DNA from: Alteromonadaceae bacterium BrNp21-10 | GTDB lineage: Bacteria; Pseudomonadota; Gammaproteobacteria; Enterobacterales; Alteromonadaceae | Direction: 5' to 3' | Length of the DNA stretch: 64,000 nucleotides | Assembly (NCBI GenBank): GCA_030418115.1 | Contig: JAUHQD010000018.1 | Span: 1 to 64,000, forward strand | Shown: in pieces, positions 1 to 9,132 of the stretch | Layout of the letters: every line of letters begins with the position of its first letter | Numbering within the stretch: the first letter of the stretch is position 1 | Made by a program: the position numbers and the translations under genes | The notes under the pieces: model-generated | What the model was told of the DNA's origin: nothing | What the model saw: only the letters and a program-made list of their open reading frames with translations | Database searches by the model: none

Positions 1-105
1 TTTATGCTGAATTTACTTGCAGGATTGGTCGCGTATTGCTTAAAAGAAAACAAACCAAGTCTTAATTTAACTGACGTAGAGCGTAATTCTATGGTTATCG
101 CTTAA
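1..105 (+). mobile_element. C-terminal fragment of an insertion-sequence transposase (partial, enters from left edge)
   Basis: An open frame enters from the window edge and stops at 103-105. Its roughly 34 residues include LLAGLVAYC followed by KENKPSLNL, which resembles the C-terminal end of IS transposases, most like the IS982 family from memory. The stop codon overlaps the stop of the convergent defence-gene fragment on the other strand, so the IS end lies within a few bases of 105-125. No terminal inverted repeat can be assigned because the other end is outside the window. The family call is tentative. Confidence 0.5.
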
Positions 106-1037
106 GCAGATCTGAGGTTAATTTGTAAACGCCAAGTTTCTGGAACGTACTGATAGAGATAACGATAGGCCAAAGACGTTTTTCCCTGACCAGATGCACC
201 ATGAACGATAACTGTTTGAAATGTTTTAAAATGGTTTTCTATTTCTGTTAGATGATCCTGTCTGAGTATATCTAAATTAGCTTGAATATGACTAAATCTT
301 GCAGATATACCTTGGTAGAATTCCTTTTCTAATTTTTGCTTTTCAACAACATTATTTTCCTCTAAAGGTGAGATGGATTTAAACCATTCTTGATGATGTG
401 CTTCACGTTCCGCGAAATACCGACCAATTGAATTTATTTTTTCTAACAGTAACGCATGAGTTATTTTAGATTTTTGTTCTGACGCTTCGTATAACCAAGA
501 GGTTAGTAATGACAATGCATGCTCAATTGAACCAGATGTCATTGATTGACTTAAGCATTGAGAAATACTTTGATGTAAATCATCTTCAATAGCAGACAGC
601 CACACCAATTTTTGGAACAAGATATCTACTGAAGAACTGGATATTTTTAAATTCTCTAACTTCTGTTTTATCTTACTTTGGTTGGTTACTTTATTTTTAT
701 CTGACGTAGACCATGCACTAGCAATTTCATTACCAATTATACCAAAGCTGATTACTTCTACTTTTGGTGATTCATCCACATTTAATAGCTTGCAGGCACG
801 ATGAATAAAAGTATCTTTTTTATCCGCCTCGATAAAATTCGATAGAACTAGTGGGTCACTATATGCCTTGATTTGAACAGCTCTTACTAATTTTTTGCCT
901 TGATATACTGCTAGATCTTCATTCCCTTCTGGCTGGAAGATCAACTCGGAACTATTAGACAATAGAATTTCGTGCAAGATATATAAAGTCTGAAGTCTAT
1001 AACCTTTTAATGCAGCTTTTGCTCCTGAATTGCTCAC
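102..1037 (-). pseudogene. Truncated DUF4297-like nuclease / STAND NTPase defence protein (N-terminal part only)
   Basis: This 311-residue product starts MSNSGAKAALKGYRLQTLY, a form typical of DUF4297/Cap4-type nuclease domains, with EDLAVY and VQIKAY segments resembling the PD-(D/E)xK core. Near its C-terminus (about residues 277-290) it has a Walker A loop, VHGASGQGKTS, of the kind that opens a STAND/AAA NTPase. It ends about 20 residues later in LRSA and a stop that coincides with the IS remnant. Full-length proteins of this architecture (Avs-like and related anti-phage STANDs) are usually well over 1000 residues, so the ATPase and sensor parts are missing. The likeliest reading is an inactive remnant cut by an IS; a free nuclease-domain protein is less likely. 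Family assignment is by pattern. Confidence 0.6.
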
Positions 1038-1475
1038 TTTATTCCTTTAATTTTCTTATTCGTAAACTTTGCGTTAAAAAGTAATGTAAATAAAACTCTA
1101 TTTAATAAATATCAATTTTTCATCAATAGCGTTGTTCATTTATCGCGTTAGGACAGCAAGTTATTTAGTCCGCTTTAGGTTGATAGTCGATCTTTACTGA
1201 GGTTACCAGACAATTCTCAGTGTGTCCGTTTCACGCTCATAGGAGATATAATCAATCTCATCTACTTAAGAGTTATGCTCAATAACTTGTGCTTAATTTA
1301 GTTGCATTTTGATACTAAATATAGATTTACTCAGCTAGCGTATTATAATTAAAACTGGTGGCGGCGAGCTGCCAGTTACTGCCTTCACAAAGTCGATTCA
1401 CTCGTCAGACAATATTACCTTTAAACTGTAATCAGTTGATTTGCGCGGTGGGCGATCAACGATAGCAGGGTATAT
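1038..1475. other. Intergenic, no gene seen
   Basis: These 438 bases between two divergent genes contain many stops in all frames. A short imperfect inverted repeat around CTGGTGGC and GCTGCCAG near 1355-1377 is too weak to call. The stretch must hold promoters for both flanking genes, but I cannot point to one with confidence. Confidence 0.4.
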
Positions 1476-1856
1476 ATGTCTGTTGATATCAATAAAACAA
1501 AGCTTTTTAAAAACATTAAGAGACAATCTCTGCGTTTAGAGCAGTTATTAAACCTTCCTAAATATCAAGTTCACACGCTTCTAGCTAGACACTTTTATAA
1601 TGAAAATACTATTGCAGATGTTAGAAAAAAAATCACAAGTAACAGCCTTGAAGGGCGTATATTTTTAGCTGCTGTAGCGCCCGATGCAAGTGAACAAATC
1701 CTCTCAAAATTTGCGGATGAGTTCGCTAATATTTTGGTTTCAGTAGCAACTAGCCCAATCTGTAAAGTTAGTAATAACCCGCCCAGAGACTTGATATTGG
1801 AGGTGTTTTCATTGGACAAAAATGTCATGAATAACATAATTAAAAATTCAATTTAA
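1476..1856 (+). CDS. Hypothetical protein sharing an N-terminal domain with the next gene
   Basis: This is a 126-residue soluble protein with no signal peptide or TM segment. An AGGG element sits about 8 nt before the ATG. Residues 8-55 (KLFKNIKRQSLRLEQLL, then PKYQVHTLLARHFY) align by eye with the start of the next gene's product (FFQAKRASKLLDVPLTKAKD). The shared pattern is an amphipathic helical K-x-x-R-x-S-x-x-L-L, a proline, a second helix ending LIA/LLA, and a third segment ending NSL. It is loosely like the short helical domain annotated glyoxalase-related in other proteins. I do not recognise a function. Its place beside defence genes is suggestive only. Confidence 0.6.
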   Translation: MSVDINKTKLFKNIKRQSLRLEQLLNLPKYQVHTLLARHFYNENTIADVRKKITSNSLEGRIFLAAVAPDASEQILSKFADEFANILVSVATSPICKVSNNPPRDLILEVFSLDKNVMNNIIKNSI

Positions 1857-2037
1857 TTTTTACTCAGTCATTGTTATTATTATTAAAGGTTGACTAGACA
1901 GCCCGGACCTGCCCTTCCTCTATTCACGTTATTTGAAGCTGGCCGAAGTCGATACTTCTAGACATTTTATTTACGTTTGTAACTCAAGCTCTGGCGGGTG
2001 TTTGAAGTACGCCGTTCTAAGTGAGAGCAACGTAAAT

Positions 2038-3162
2038 ATGTCCAATTATAATTTAGATAAAAATATCTTCTTTCAAGCAAAAAGAGCATCAAAACTTCTC
2101 GATGTGCCCTTAACGAAGGCAAAAGATCTGATCGCTAATTCTATCTATCAGTGCCACAACTACGAAGATTTATTAAACAAGCTAGCTAATAATAGTCTCA
2201 AAGCGTCAGTGTATCCGTATTGTAAAATACATCCAAAAGCAGGAATAGAAACTCAAAGGCATATTGAAAAAAACATAGATTCACTAACTCAGCGTTTCAA
2301 CCGTTTCTTGCGTGTACCAGTTACCAAAATTCCCTTACATAATTTAGTTTGGAAAATCTTTGGGGTCCATAATAAGGAAAGCCTGAATCAAGTTCATCCG
2401 CACCTTTTGTTAGACAATTGGAAGCTATATGTCCCTTTGTCTCCTGAAGAAAACCCGGTTTCATATTGCGACATCAAGATTAATAATGTGACTTTCAAAA
2501 TATTGGCAACGAGAATTATCACGCCATGCATGTTTTCCGATAACAGTTTAAATGAGGTTTTGACAATAAAAGATGAATTTTCAAAATACAGATTTCCTCC
2601 ATTAATGTGGACAGGATGGAAGAACTGGCAAGATGAGGCCTTAATATTTTATAACTCTTTGGGCCGCGAAAAATCGTCACGCAAGCCAAAGTTTGATAAA
2701 TTGTCAGAACCTAAAAACAAGCTTCAAAAGATATTCCAAGATAGGCTGTATAAATCAATGACAGCATTATTTTGTGAATTCGTAGGGACGAAAATTCAGT
2801 ACTGTACGGTTGAGAGGTATATGCTTTACATCATTGGTTTTCCAACTGAAGACGAAATTGAAGTACTAGATTATCCTGACTTTTACCTTACAAATGAGCA
2901 CATTCAAAACGGTAAATGTTTATTTAATTTTGAAGATAACCTGCTCGCGTTAGAGTTATTTGAAATCAATAAAGACGGCGAGTTTGTGGGTGATGATGAT
3001 GACTATTACAAAGCCCTTTCAAGTTCTTTACAACAGTTTGAAGAAGCGATGACAAAAAATATTGTAATTGACGGGAAACAATACGAGGCGTACATGCGGC
3101 CTTGTACACTTGCTGAATATTCAATATATCAAAAATCAGCCATTATACTTAACCACACATAA
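2038..3162 (+). CDS. Hypothetical protein, paralogous N-terminus to the preceding gene
   Basis: I place the start at ATG 2038 (MSNYNLDKNIFFQAKRAS, 374 residues) and not at an upstream in-frame TTG at 1933. The product then begins at the same place as its shorter neighbour, with which it shares the N-terminal helical domain at about residues 8-60. The rest is soluble, with IPLHNLVWKIFGVHNKES and an acidic GDDDDYY stretch near the C-terminus, and no catalytic motif I recognise. It converges with the WYL regulator, with only 6 bp between the two stops. The two paralogous genes could be a two-protein system or a duplicated gene with one shortened copy; function is unknown. Confidence 0.6.
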   Translation: MSNYNLDKNIFFQAKRASKLLDVPLTKAKDLIANSIYQCHNYEDLLNKLANNSLKASVYPYCKIHPKAGIETQRHIEKNIDSLTQRFNRFLRVPVTKIPLHNLVWKIFGVHNKESLNQVHPHLLLDNWKLYVPLSPEENPVSYCDIKINNVTFKILATRIITPCMFSDNSLNEVLTIKDEFSKYRFPPLMWTGWKNWQDEALIFYNSLGREKSSRKPKFDKLSEPKNKLQKIFQDRLYKSMTALFCEFVGTKIQYCTVERYMLYIIGFPTEDEIEVLDYPDFYLTNEHIQNGKCLFNFEDNLLALELFEINKDGEFVGDDDDYYKALSSSLQQFEEAMTKNIVIDGKQYEAYMRPCTLAEYSIYQKSAIILNHT

Positions 3163-3168
3163 ACATTG

Positions 3169-3993
3169 TTACAGTGCGTTAATTTCCAGAACTTTGAGGG
3201 GGAAAAGCTTATCTGGTAGACGGTCGTACTCCAGCGGAGCAATATTCCAATCAGATAAAAAATAGAACACTAAGGCTTTTCTCATCTTAAGTACTATTTT
3301 TCCTGACTCTAATCCGTAATCAAAGATAATGGTTTCAGGGTTTTTTGGTTTACCATTGATACCAATTGTAATTTCAACCTCTTGATTCCAATCAGGATCA
3401 AAAGGTTTTGTCTGATTTTCCTCAACTAAAATCTCAGAGTCACGAGAGGCAACGACTCGATTTAACTTAAAGCTTCTGAAGTCTCCTGACTTGTGGTCAA
3501 AAGCCCTGATGTACACAAAATTACCTGTTTCGATCAGTGTATGCGGGGCTATTGTTCTGCTGGATTCGCCACTGCTACGCGATAAGTAATTAATGTCTAC
3601 TTTAATTCCAAGGTTGAGTGCCCTGAAAATCGGTGCGACAACCTTTAGCTCCGGCAAAACACTTGGAATTCTATAGCTATTTACGTTTTCGGCGAACTTT
3701 GGCTCACACACAAGTCGTTGCGTACCAGAAGAAACTAAATCAATTGCTTCTTCTATTTGATGTTCAAAACAAGGACTGAACCATTTTGTCGGGGCGTAAG
3801 CCCTCAATCGATGATTATAAATAAGATTGTTCTCAGCCATTTCTTGGTAACGCTTAAAGTCACGGGTGGACCAAGCTTCTTTGATTTCAAAACGATTCAT
3901 TAGCTGACGTCTGTTTGTTGTTCCGAGCACAAAAGCGCATAAATCGATATAACGTAGTCGCCTTTCTTGTCGAATGTTGGTGATGTTTTCCAT
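3169..3993 (-). CDS. WYL-domain transcriptional regulator, BrxR/CapW type
   Basis: This 274-residue protein has the layout of defence-island WYL repressors. An N-terminal winged-helix part covers residues 1-95 (RQERRLRYIDLCAFVLG, then NRFEIKEAWSTRDFKRYQ). A WYL domain spans about 125-190 (INYLSRSSGESSRTIAPHTL, YIRAFDHKSGDFRSFKLNR), and a C-terminal WCX-like part follows. BrxR and CapW proteins of this form repress BREX and CBASS operons and are thought to respond to a ligand of phage infection. The gene is divergent from the Wadjet-CBASS operon across a 103-bp AT-rich region with a direct repeat, so it probably controls that operon and itself. The operator role is inference; the family call is firm. 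Confidence 0.85.
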   Translation of the reverse strand: MENITNIRQERRLRYIDLCAFVLGTTNRRQLMNRFEIKEAWSTRDFKRYQEMAENNLIYNHRLRAYAPTKWFSPCFEHQIEEAIDLVSSGTQRLVCEPKFAENVNSYRIPSVLPELKVVAPIFRALNLGIKVDINYLSRSSGESSRTIAPHTLIETGNFVYIRAFDHKSGDFRSFKLNRVVASRDSEILVEENQTKPFDPDWNQEVEITIGINGKPKNPETIIFDYGLESGKIVLKMRKALVFYFLSDWNIAPLEYDRLPDKLFPLKVLEINAL

Positions 3994-4035
3994 TGATTAA
4001 TAAAATCCCAGTTGATCTATCTACATAATATAATA

Positions 4036-4067
4036 TATAGTGCCTACTAATGTATAGTGCATATTAA
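4036..4067. promoter_or_regulatory. Direct repeat in the divergent regulator/Wadjet intergenic region; candidate operator
   Basis: TATAGTGCCTACTAA (4036-4050) and TATAGTGCATATTAA (4053-4067) are near-identical 15-mers at a 17-bp period. They lie in the only gap between the WYL regulator and the jetD-like gene. A two-site direct repeat here fits regulator binding. No binding data are available. Confidence 0.45.
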
Positions 4068-4096
4068 TATACACACATAGTATTGTGGGATGCAAA

Positions 4097-4906
4097 ATGA
4101 ATTACGGCAAGCAAGTTGAAAAGTACTTAAAGAAGATCGATGAAGGAAAGGCAATTGATTACGCCCAATTCCTCAATTTATTGAATTCTCCTGAGTTAAA
4201 TCTTGACGCTACTAATCGAGACTTTGAAGTGAGAAGGGTCGGGACTAATACCTATAAAGTTATACATGTAGAGTCTTGGCTCAGAGTTCAACTTGATAAT
4301 ATCATTGGAGAGATATACAAGGATCGTAATTCAGCGGCTAAACAAAATAACAGCCACGCATACAGTGTAAATGGATCAATGCTTCTCGTCAGAGAAGGGG
4401 CAATACATCCTCAGGTAGTAATGTTTGATACTGATGGAAATTACTTACCCAAACGAGAATGGCATGAATACGCCTTATTAATTGAAAACAGACAAAACTT
4501 CATCAGCATTGATAAAACCTTATCTTTTATAAAAACATACTGCGATATCGGGGATGTAGATTTACAAAAAACATTAACAGTTTTTACCGAAGGTAACGCA
4601 ATTTCTAACGCTTTACACCTAACATTTCTTTGTAAATTCAAGTCGATTTTCCTGTTGCTGGATGTAGACGCTGGGGGGCTTCAGATAGCTAGTAACCTCC
4701 TCACTCTTTTACCTAATTCAAACGTAGTTTTTCTCGTACCAAGTGACATAAAAGATAGATTGAAAACGGTAAGGGCACCAGCAAAAACAATATCGATTGA
4801 GAAAGCCATCACACTGGGACGAAAACACCCAGAGCTAACTCATATTGCGCAACTGATTTACAAAACCGAAAGAGAATTGGAGCAGGAGAGCTACCTTGAT
4901 GAATGA
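4097..4906 (+). CDS. jetD: JetD-like Toprim nuclease subunit of a Wadjet-type SMC system
   Basis: This is a 269-residue product if started at ATG 4097; an in-frame GTG at 4085 is possible. The C-terminal half is a Toprim domain. It begins after a YALLIENRQNF segment typical of JetD/DUF2220 proteins, has the conserved glutamate in TVFTEGNA at about residue 164, and has the metal-binding aspartates in LLLDVDAGG at about 188-193. In Wadjet systems JetD is the subunit that cleaves plasmid DNA after the SMC motor tests its topology. At 269 residues it looks shorter than the roughly 390-residue JetD of classic type I systems. Here it is the first gene of the operon; the next gene starts inside its last codons. 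The domain is clear, the subtype is not. Confidence 0.8.
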   Translation: MNYGKQVEKYLKKIDEGKAIDYAQFLNLLNSPELNLDATNRDFEVRRVGTNTYKVIHVESWLRVQLDNIIGEIYKDRNSAAKQNNSHAYSVNGSMLLVREGAIHPQVVMFDTDGNYLPKREWHEYALLIENRQNFISIDKTLSFIKTYCDIGDVDLQKTLTVFTEGNAISNALHLTFLCKFKSIFLLLDVDAGGLQIASNLLTLLPNSNVVFLVPSDIKDRLKTVRAPAKTISIEKAITLGRKHPELTHIAQLIYKTERELEQESYLDE

Positions 4907-7772
4907 TTTTGTTACTGATGGATTATTGGCAGAGGATTACATACTTAAGCGTCTAGTTTATGTTAACTCGGCAAATCATGGGTATTCGGAGATATTACTG
5001 GATAGACACCTTGCAATGTTTGGCGGGAACAATGTTGGAAAAACTGCGAGTCTAGCTGGCACCAAATTGCTACTGTATCCAGAAGTTAATTTTAGCCGCT
5101 GTGAAAAGAAGTTTAAATTTGTTGGTAATAGAGGAACCTTTTCACAAGAAGACTCCTATGATTTTTACTTTCCTGATTCAACCTCGTTCATCATTCTCGA
5201 AGTGCAGAACCCTGAGGGGGCGTTTTGTATGTTGTTATACAAAACCAACAATTACACCTACAGCCGACTTTTTGCACCCTTATCATTCGATGAAATGCGT
5301 CATCTATTTTGGGATGTGGATAAAGATGATTTCAATGACGACTTGAGTGTCAAAACAGTTAAACAGTTTGTTATCGAAAACGACGGTTTACAAACATCGG
5401 ACGCGGCAGAAATACGATCCTTAATGTTTGAAGGTATGCGTGGTACTAAAAAGCAACGTCGTTTTTGCATTCTACCTATGAAAGATGCTCGTTTGGACTC
5501 AATTGAAGCTTTCAGGAATATTTATCAACTAGCGTTTGACATTAAAAGCTCAGAGACAGATACCTTACCTAAAGCCATTGCCACACTTCTTGAGATGGGC
5601 CGGGGCAGAGATGAAGAGCGACTGAGCGCAGATCTCCTTGACTTAGCAACAGACTACGAACAACTGTTTGCAAAACAAGCGCAACTTCAAACTTTGAAAA
5701 ATGCTGAGCCAATTTTCAATAGATTGTCATCTAATTTTGAACAACTGACAAACAATTATAAACATTACACACTGGTCCATAAATCGTTACTACACCTGTT
5801 AAATGAAGCAAAAGAAAGCTTTGATGAAAGGTACGTCAATATGAAGAATCTTACTGATGAAGCGAATACACAACAATTTACTACCAGAGAAGAAGTCGCA
5901 AAAGCTAACGAAGCTTCAATTAAAGCTAAAAGCCATGTGGAACACTTGGAAGAACAATTATCGCATCAGTCTAAGCGAGTCGTTGAGGTAAAAAATTTAT
6001 ATGCTTCTTTAGGCTTTTCTTCAGTCGAGAAAACTCTTGAGCATCTGGACCATGAATATGACGGCGTGAATACCTTACTAAGAGAACTTCGCAAGGAGAA
6101 TGGCGTTAAAAGACAACTCCAGAAAGAGCTGACAAAGAAAAAGCAACTTTTAGGTACAAAAAAAGAACTACAAAACATAATTGAAGATCAATCGAGGACG
6201 GTTGCGAGTCAGTTAAACAATTCTACAAGTGCGAGTATTTTGTATTCATTGAATCAAAATATTGCCAAAACAATAGTACCTCTGACTGAGAGTCATCGCG
6301 ATGCGGTGGTCAACTTTACATCATTATTTGACTCTGATAATACAGGGTTACTTACTTTCCTCGATAAGCCGCTCAAAGATGTCAGTTTTAAAGAGATAAA
6401 TCCAGAAAGAATGGTTGAAGAGGCCACTCTTGAGTTAGCTAGAGTTGAACAGCAACTTGAGATTGTGGAGCAAAATATCACCGAACAAGGCAGAGCTTTA
6501 AAAAATAATGATATTGAATCGCTAATAACGAACACTGAACAAGCCTTACAAAAAATTGAAATTCAGCGAGACAATATTCGTGCTTTAAGGGAACTCATAA
6601 GTGGCGAAGACGATACATCCAAAAAACTTAAAGATAAAAAAGATGTATATATTAAGGCGAATATCTCTTTTGAAAAAGGGCGTAATAAACTTCAAGAGCA
6701 CACTGCAACTGCTAATCAGTGTCAAAATAAACTTGATACCTTGAAAGATGAGTCGGCGAGACTTAAAAGGTATGAGAGTGTTTTTAATACCATCCAGAGG
6801 CATGCCGATATTGATTTTCTGTTTGAAGAGATCTCTGACCAAGTCGTACTAGATGATTCGTGGTTTGAAAAACTATACAAATTAAGCACCGATCTGTCTT
6901 CTTTGAAAACGAGTGTTATTAGAGAATTACATCTTTTATCAGGACAGGTTCAGATCGAAGGTGTTGATCCCCACAAAAAATTCGATTCAATTACCGCAAT
7001 ATCTAAAGCTGTTGATAGTTACGCAGGCGAATACGCCACATTACAGTATGATTTGAAACAGTTGAATACAAGCATTTGTACACACAATCAATTTGTTAGC
7101 AATCAGATAAAAGAACTGAAAACATCGAAACAGTTTCTTTCAAATTTCATCAAAGAAATTAATGATGAACTCAATAGTAAACTTGTATCAAACCTTTCTG
7201 AGATCAACTTACGGCCAGAAATCAATGTACGATTTGAATCTTTACTATCTACTATCGATAAGCAAGATATTTCAGATGAGACATTGTTGGAGCCTGAGTT
7301 TTATCACGCGCTGACTCAGTTTGCGGATAGTTACTTCGATAAGCGGACACGCAAACTTAAGATGCATGACATTATTCATGCAGTGCATTATGAATATACT
7401 CTAGAAGAAACTGGTGAGCGTTTTACTAAAAGTCAGTCAGGAGGAACGACTAGTACAATCACAGCCTTCGTGCTATCGGTGTTACTTAAGAAAATTACTC
7501 CAGACTATGTATCGCTCAAGATGCCGATTATTGTAGATGAAGTGGGTACGTTGGATTTCAAAAATACAAAAGCTACTATTCAGCAAATCAGTGAGCACGG
7601 CTTTTCAATCTTTTGTGCCACACCAACATTTTCAGGCTTTGTTAGCAAAAACGTTGGTCGTTGGATAATGATTGATAGAGCCAAAATCAAGAAGCCACGT
7701 GTCCCAAAATGCCACATGCATATCCTACCTGAGTATATTGAAAGCTTTGGGAGTCAATCCAATGAAGCTTAA
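4899..7772 (+). CDS. jetC: JetC/MukB-like SMC ATPase
   Basis: This 957-residue protein has an SMC layout. Walker A (GGNNVGKTASL) is at about residues 42-52. Long heptad-rich coiled-coil arms around a hinge-like middle fill about 260-760. The C-terminal head carries the ABC signature (KSQSGGTTSTITAF) near 845 and Walker B (MPIIVDEVGTLD) near 875. In Wadjet the SMC with kleisin and KITE subunits extrudes loops on small circular DNA and presents it to JetD. The start could be TTG 4896 or ATG 4899; AGGAG at 4884-4888 serves either, and both overlap the jetD-like stop. A housekeeping MukB is unlikely, because that protein is near 1480 residues and lies with mukF and mukE. Confidence 0.85.
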   Translation: MNDFVTDGLLAEDYILKRLVYVNSANHGYSEILLDRHLAMFGGNNVGKTASLAGTKLLLYPEVNFSRCEKKFKFVGNRGTFSQEDSYDFYFPDSTSFIILEVQNPEGAFCMLLYKTNNYTYSRLFAPLSFDEMRHLFWDVDKDDFNDDLSVKTVKQFVIENDGLQTSDAAEIRSLMFEGMRGTKKQRRFCILPMKDARLDSIEAFRNIYQLAFDIKSSETDTLPKAIATLLEMGRGRDEERLSADLLDLATDYEQLFAKQAQLQTLKNAEPIFNRLSSNFEQLTNNYKHYTLVHKSLLHLLNEAKESFDERYVNMKNLTDEANTQQFTTREEVAKANEASIKAKSHVEHLEEQLSHQSKRVVEVKNLYASLGFSSVEKTLEHLDHEYDGVNTLLRELRKENGVKRQLQKELTKKKQLLGTKKELQNIIEDQSRTVASQLNNSTSASILYSLNQNIAKTIVPLTESHRDAVVNFTSLFDSDNTGLLTFLDKPLKDVSFKEINPERMVEEATLELARVEQQLEIVEQNITEQGRALKNNDIESLITNTEQALQKIEIQRDNIRALRELISGEDDTSKKLKDKKDVYIKANISFEKGRNKLQEHTATANQCQNKLDTLKDESARLKRYESVFNTIQRHADIDFLFEEISDQVVLDDSWFEKLYKLSTDLSSLKTSVIRELHLLSGQVQIEGVDPHKKFDSITAISKAVDSYAGEYATLQYDLKQLNTSICTHNQFVSNQIKELKTSKQFLSNFIKEINDELNSKLVSNLSEINLRPEINVRFESLLSTIDKQDISDETLLEPEFYHALTQFADSYFDKRTRKLKMHDIIHAVHYEYTLEETGERFTKSQSGGTTSTITAFVLSVLLKKITPDYVSLKMPIIVDEVGTLDFKNTKATIQQISEHGFSIFCATPTFSGFVSKNVGRWIMIDRAKIKKPRVPKCHMHILPEYIESFGSQSNEA

Positions 7773-9132
7773 TCGTGATGTTATCCTCAGTTCTATCCTC
7801 AAGCATCAAAATAGCTTTCTGAAAATATTGGATTTTATTGACAAGGAAGGTGGAGTGCCTGAGATACCAGAGAAGCTTTTTCTAGATTTGTATAGTCATT
7901 ACATTTGTGAAGATGATGATCAAAATGTTCATGCGCAGTTAAGTTTGGCGGTCTTGCTAAAGAACGGAGTATTTATTCATCATGATAAGAATACTGGGAC
8001 CATTTCAGTTGCGGATGTAATCATCAATATGCTCCGGTTTATAGATGTAAAACGGGCAAGGGAACTGAACAGACATGATCTAGAAGATTTGCGCCAGCGT
8101 GTGTCTGACTTTGTAGATAGGTTGTTGGAGTGCGCCTATCTGGAAGATGATGATACAAGAGAACTGTATGGGAGTTTCTATCGATTACTTAGCGAAATAC
8201 ATTCGAAGATAAAAGAAAATGTATCGGCACTGGATGCACAAGTAAAGCGCGTTTCTCAGCAGTACAAGGAGTTCAACGCAGGGGATAGTGAAGCCTCGGT
8301 TTTCGATCTATATGACCGTGTAACGGATCTTTACAGCAAGTATGTGTTGCCGTGTTATGATTTTATTGACCCAAATATGGAAATGAAAGGGAAAAGAACT
8401 TTCACTCAGTCTATTGAGCAGTTAATAAAGCATCTCGCAGATGTACCTGTAAAACTGCATGAGTCAAACCGTCTTCAATACCGTTTTACGGCAGTTAGCA
8501 GTTATTATAAAGACATAGGGCTACTCGTCCGTAAACTAAAGCAATATTCAACTTATTTGGCTCAAGATCGCGATAGATACATTGCAATTGACAATGCATT
8601 CAATGCTTTAATGGATGATGTTGTGCCATTACGTCACGGAAAACAGAAAAATAAGTATTTAACTCCCAATGCACCAATATTCCTAAAACTGTCAACTATA
8701 GATGGATTGAGAGATCTACGTACAAACCACGCAACAAAATTTAACTGGGTTGAAGGCAAAACAACACTTCGATTCAAAGAATATTTGAATATGCTCCAAC
8801 GTGCGGAAAGCAAACCTAAAAAACAACAGATCAAACCTTTACCAGAAGAGGTCCGAATTGAAGAGGAGAGACAGATAGAGATTGCTAGATTAATAGCTGA
8901 GGCCGGACTTCCAATCTCAATCCCCGACGTACATGAGTTCGTATTTGAGTTGCTAAGCCAAAATTTGGATAGTTTTTGGTTAGGTGACGTTCTGTTTGGT
9001 ATTGAAGAGGTGATGCCGTATGCACCATTAGAGCATTTAGTCTTTAGTCGAGAACGACGGAGGCAGCAGGATGAACAATATTACTTGGAATATTTAAATA
9101 TTGAATTGGCACGAGGTGAACTGGATGTATAA
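7762..9132 (+). CDS. jetA: JetA/MukF-like kleisin subunit
   Basis: I start this at ATG 7762, giving 456 residues, because an upstream frame extension lies inside the SMC gene. The protein is soluble and mostly helical, with an N-terminal winged-helix-like segment, heptad-like helices near residues 130-330, and a C-terminal part rich in E and R. Length, position between SMC and MukE-like genes, and 11-nt overlap with the SMC stop fit the JetA/MksF kleisin that bridges the two SMC heads. Kleisins diverge fast, so much of the call rests on context. Confidence 0.72.
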   Translation: MKLNRDVILSSILKHQNSFLKILDFIDKEGGVPEIPEKLFLDLYSHYICEDDDQNVHAQLSLAVLLKNGVFIHHDKNTGTISVADVIINMLRFIDVKRARELNRHDLEDLRQRVSDFVDRLLECAYLEDDDTRELYGSFYRLLSEIHSKIKENVSALDAQVKRVSQQYKEFNAGDSEASVFDLYDRVTDLYSKYVLPCYDFIDPNMEMKGKRTFTQSIEQLIKHLADVPVKLHESNRLQYRFTAVSSYYKDIGLLVRKLKQYSTYLAQDRDRYIAIDNAFNALMDDVVPLRHGKQKNKYLTPNAPIFLKLSTIDGLRDLRTNHATKFNWVEGKTTLRFKEYLNMLQRAESKPKKQQIKPLPEEVRIEEERQIEIARLIAEAGLPISIPDVHEFVFELLSQNLDSFWLGDVLFGIEEVMPYAPLEHLVFSRERRRQQDEQYYLEYLNIELARGELDV

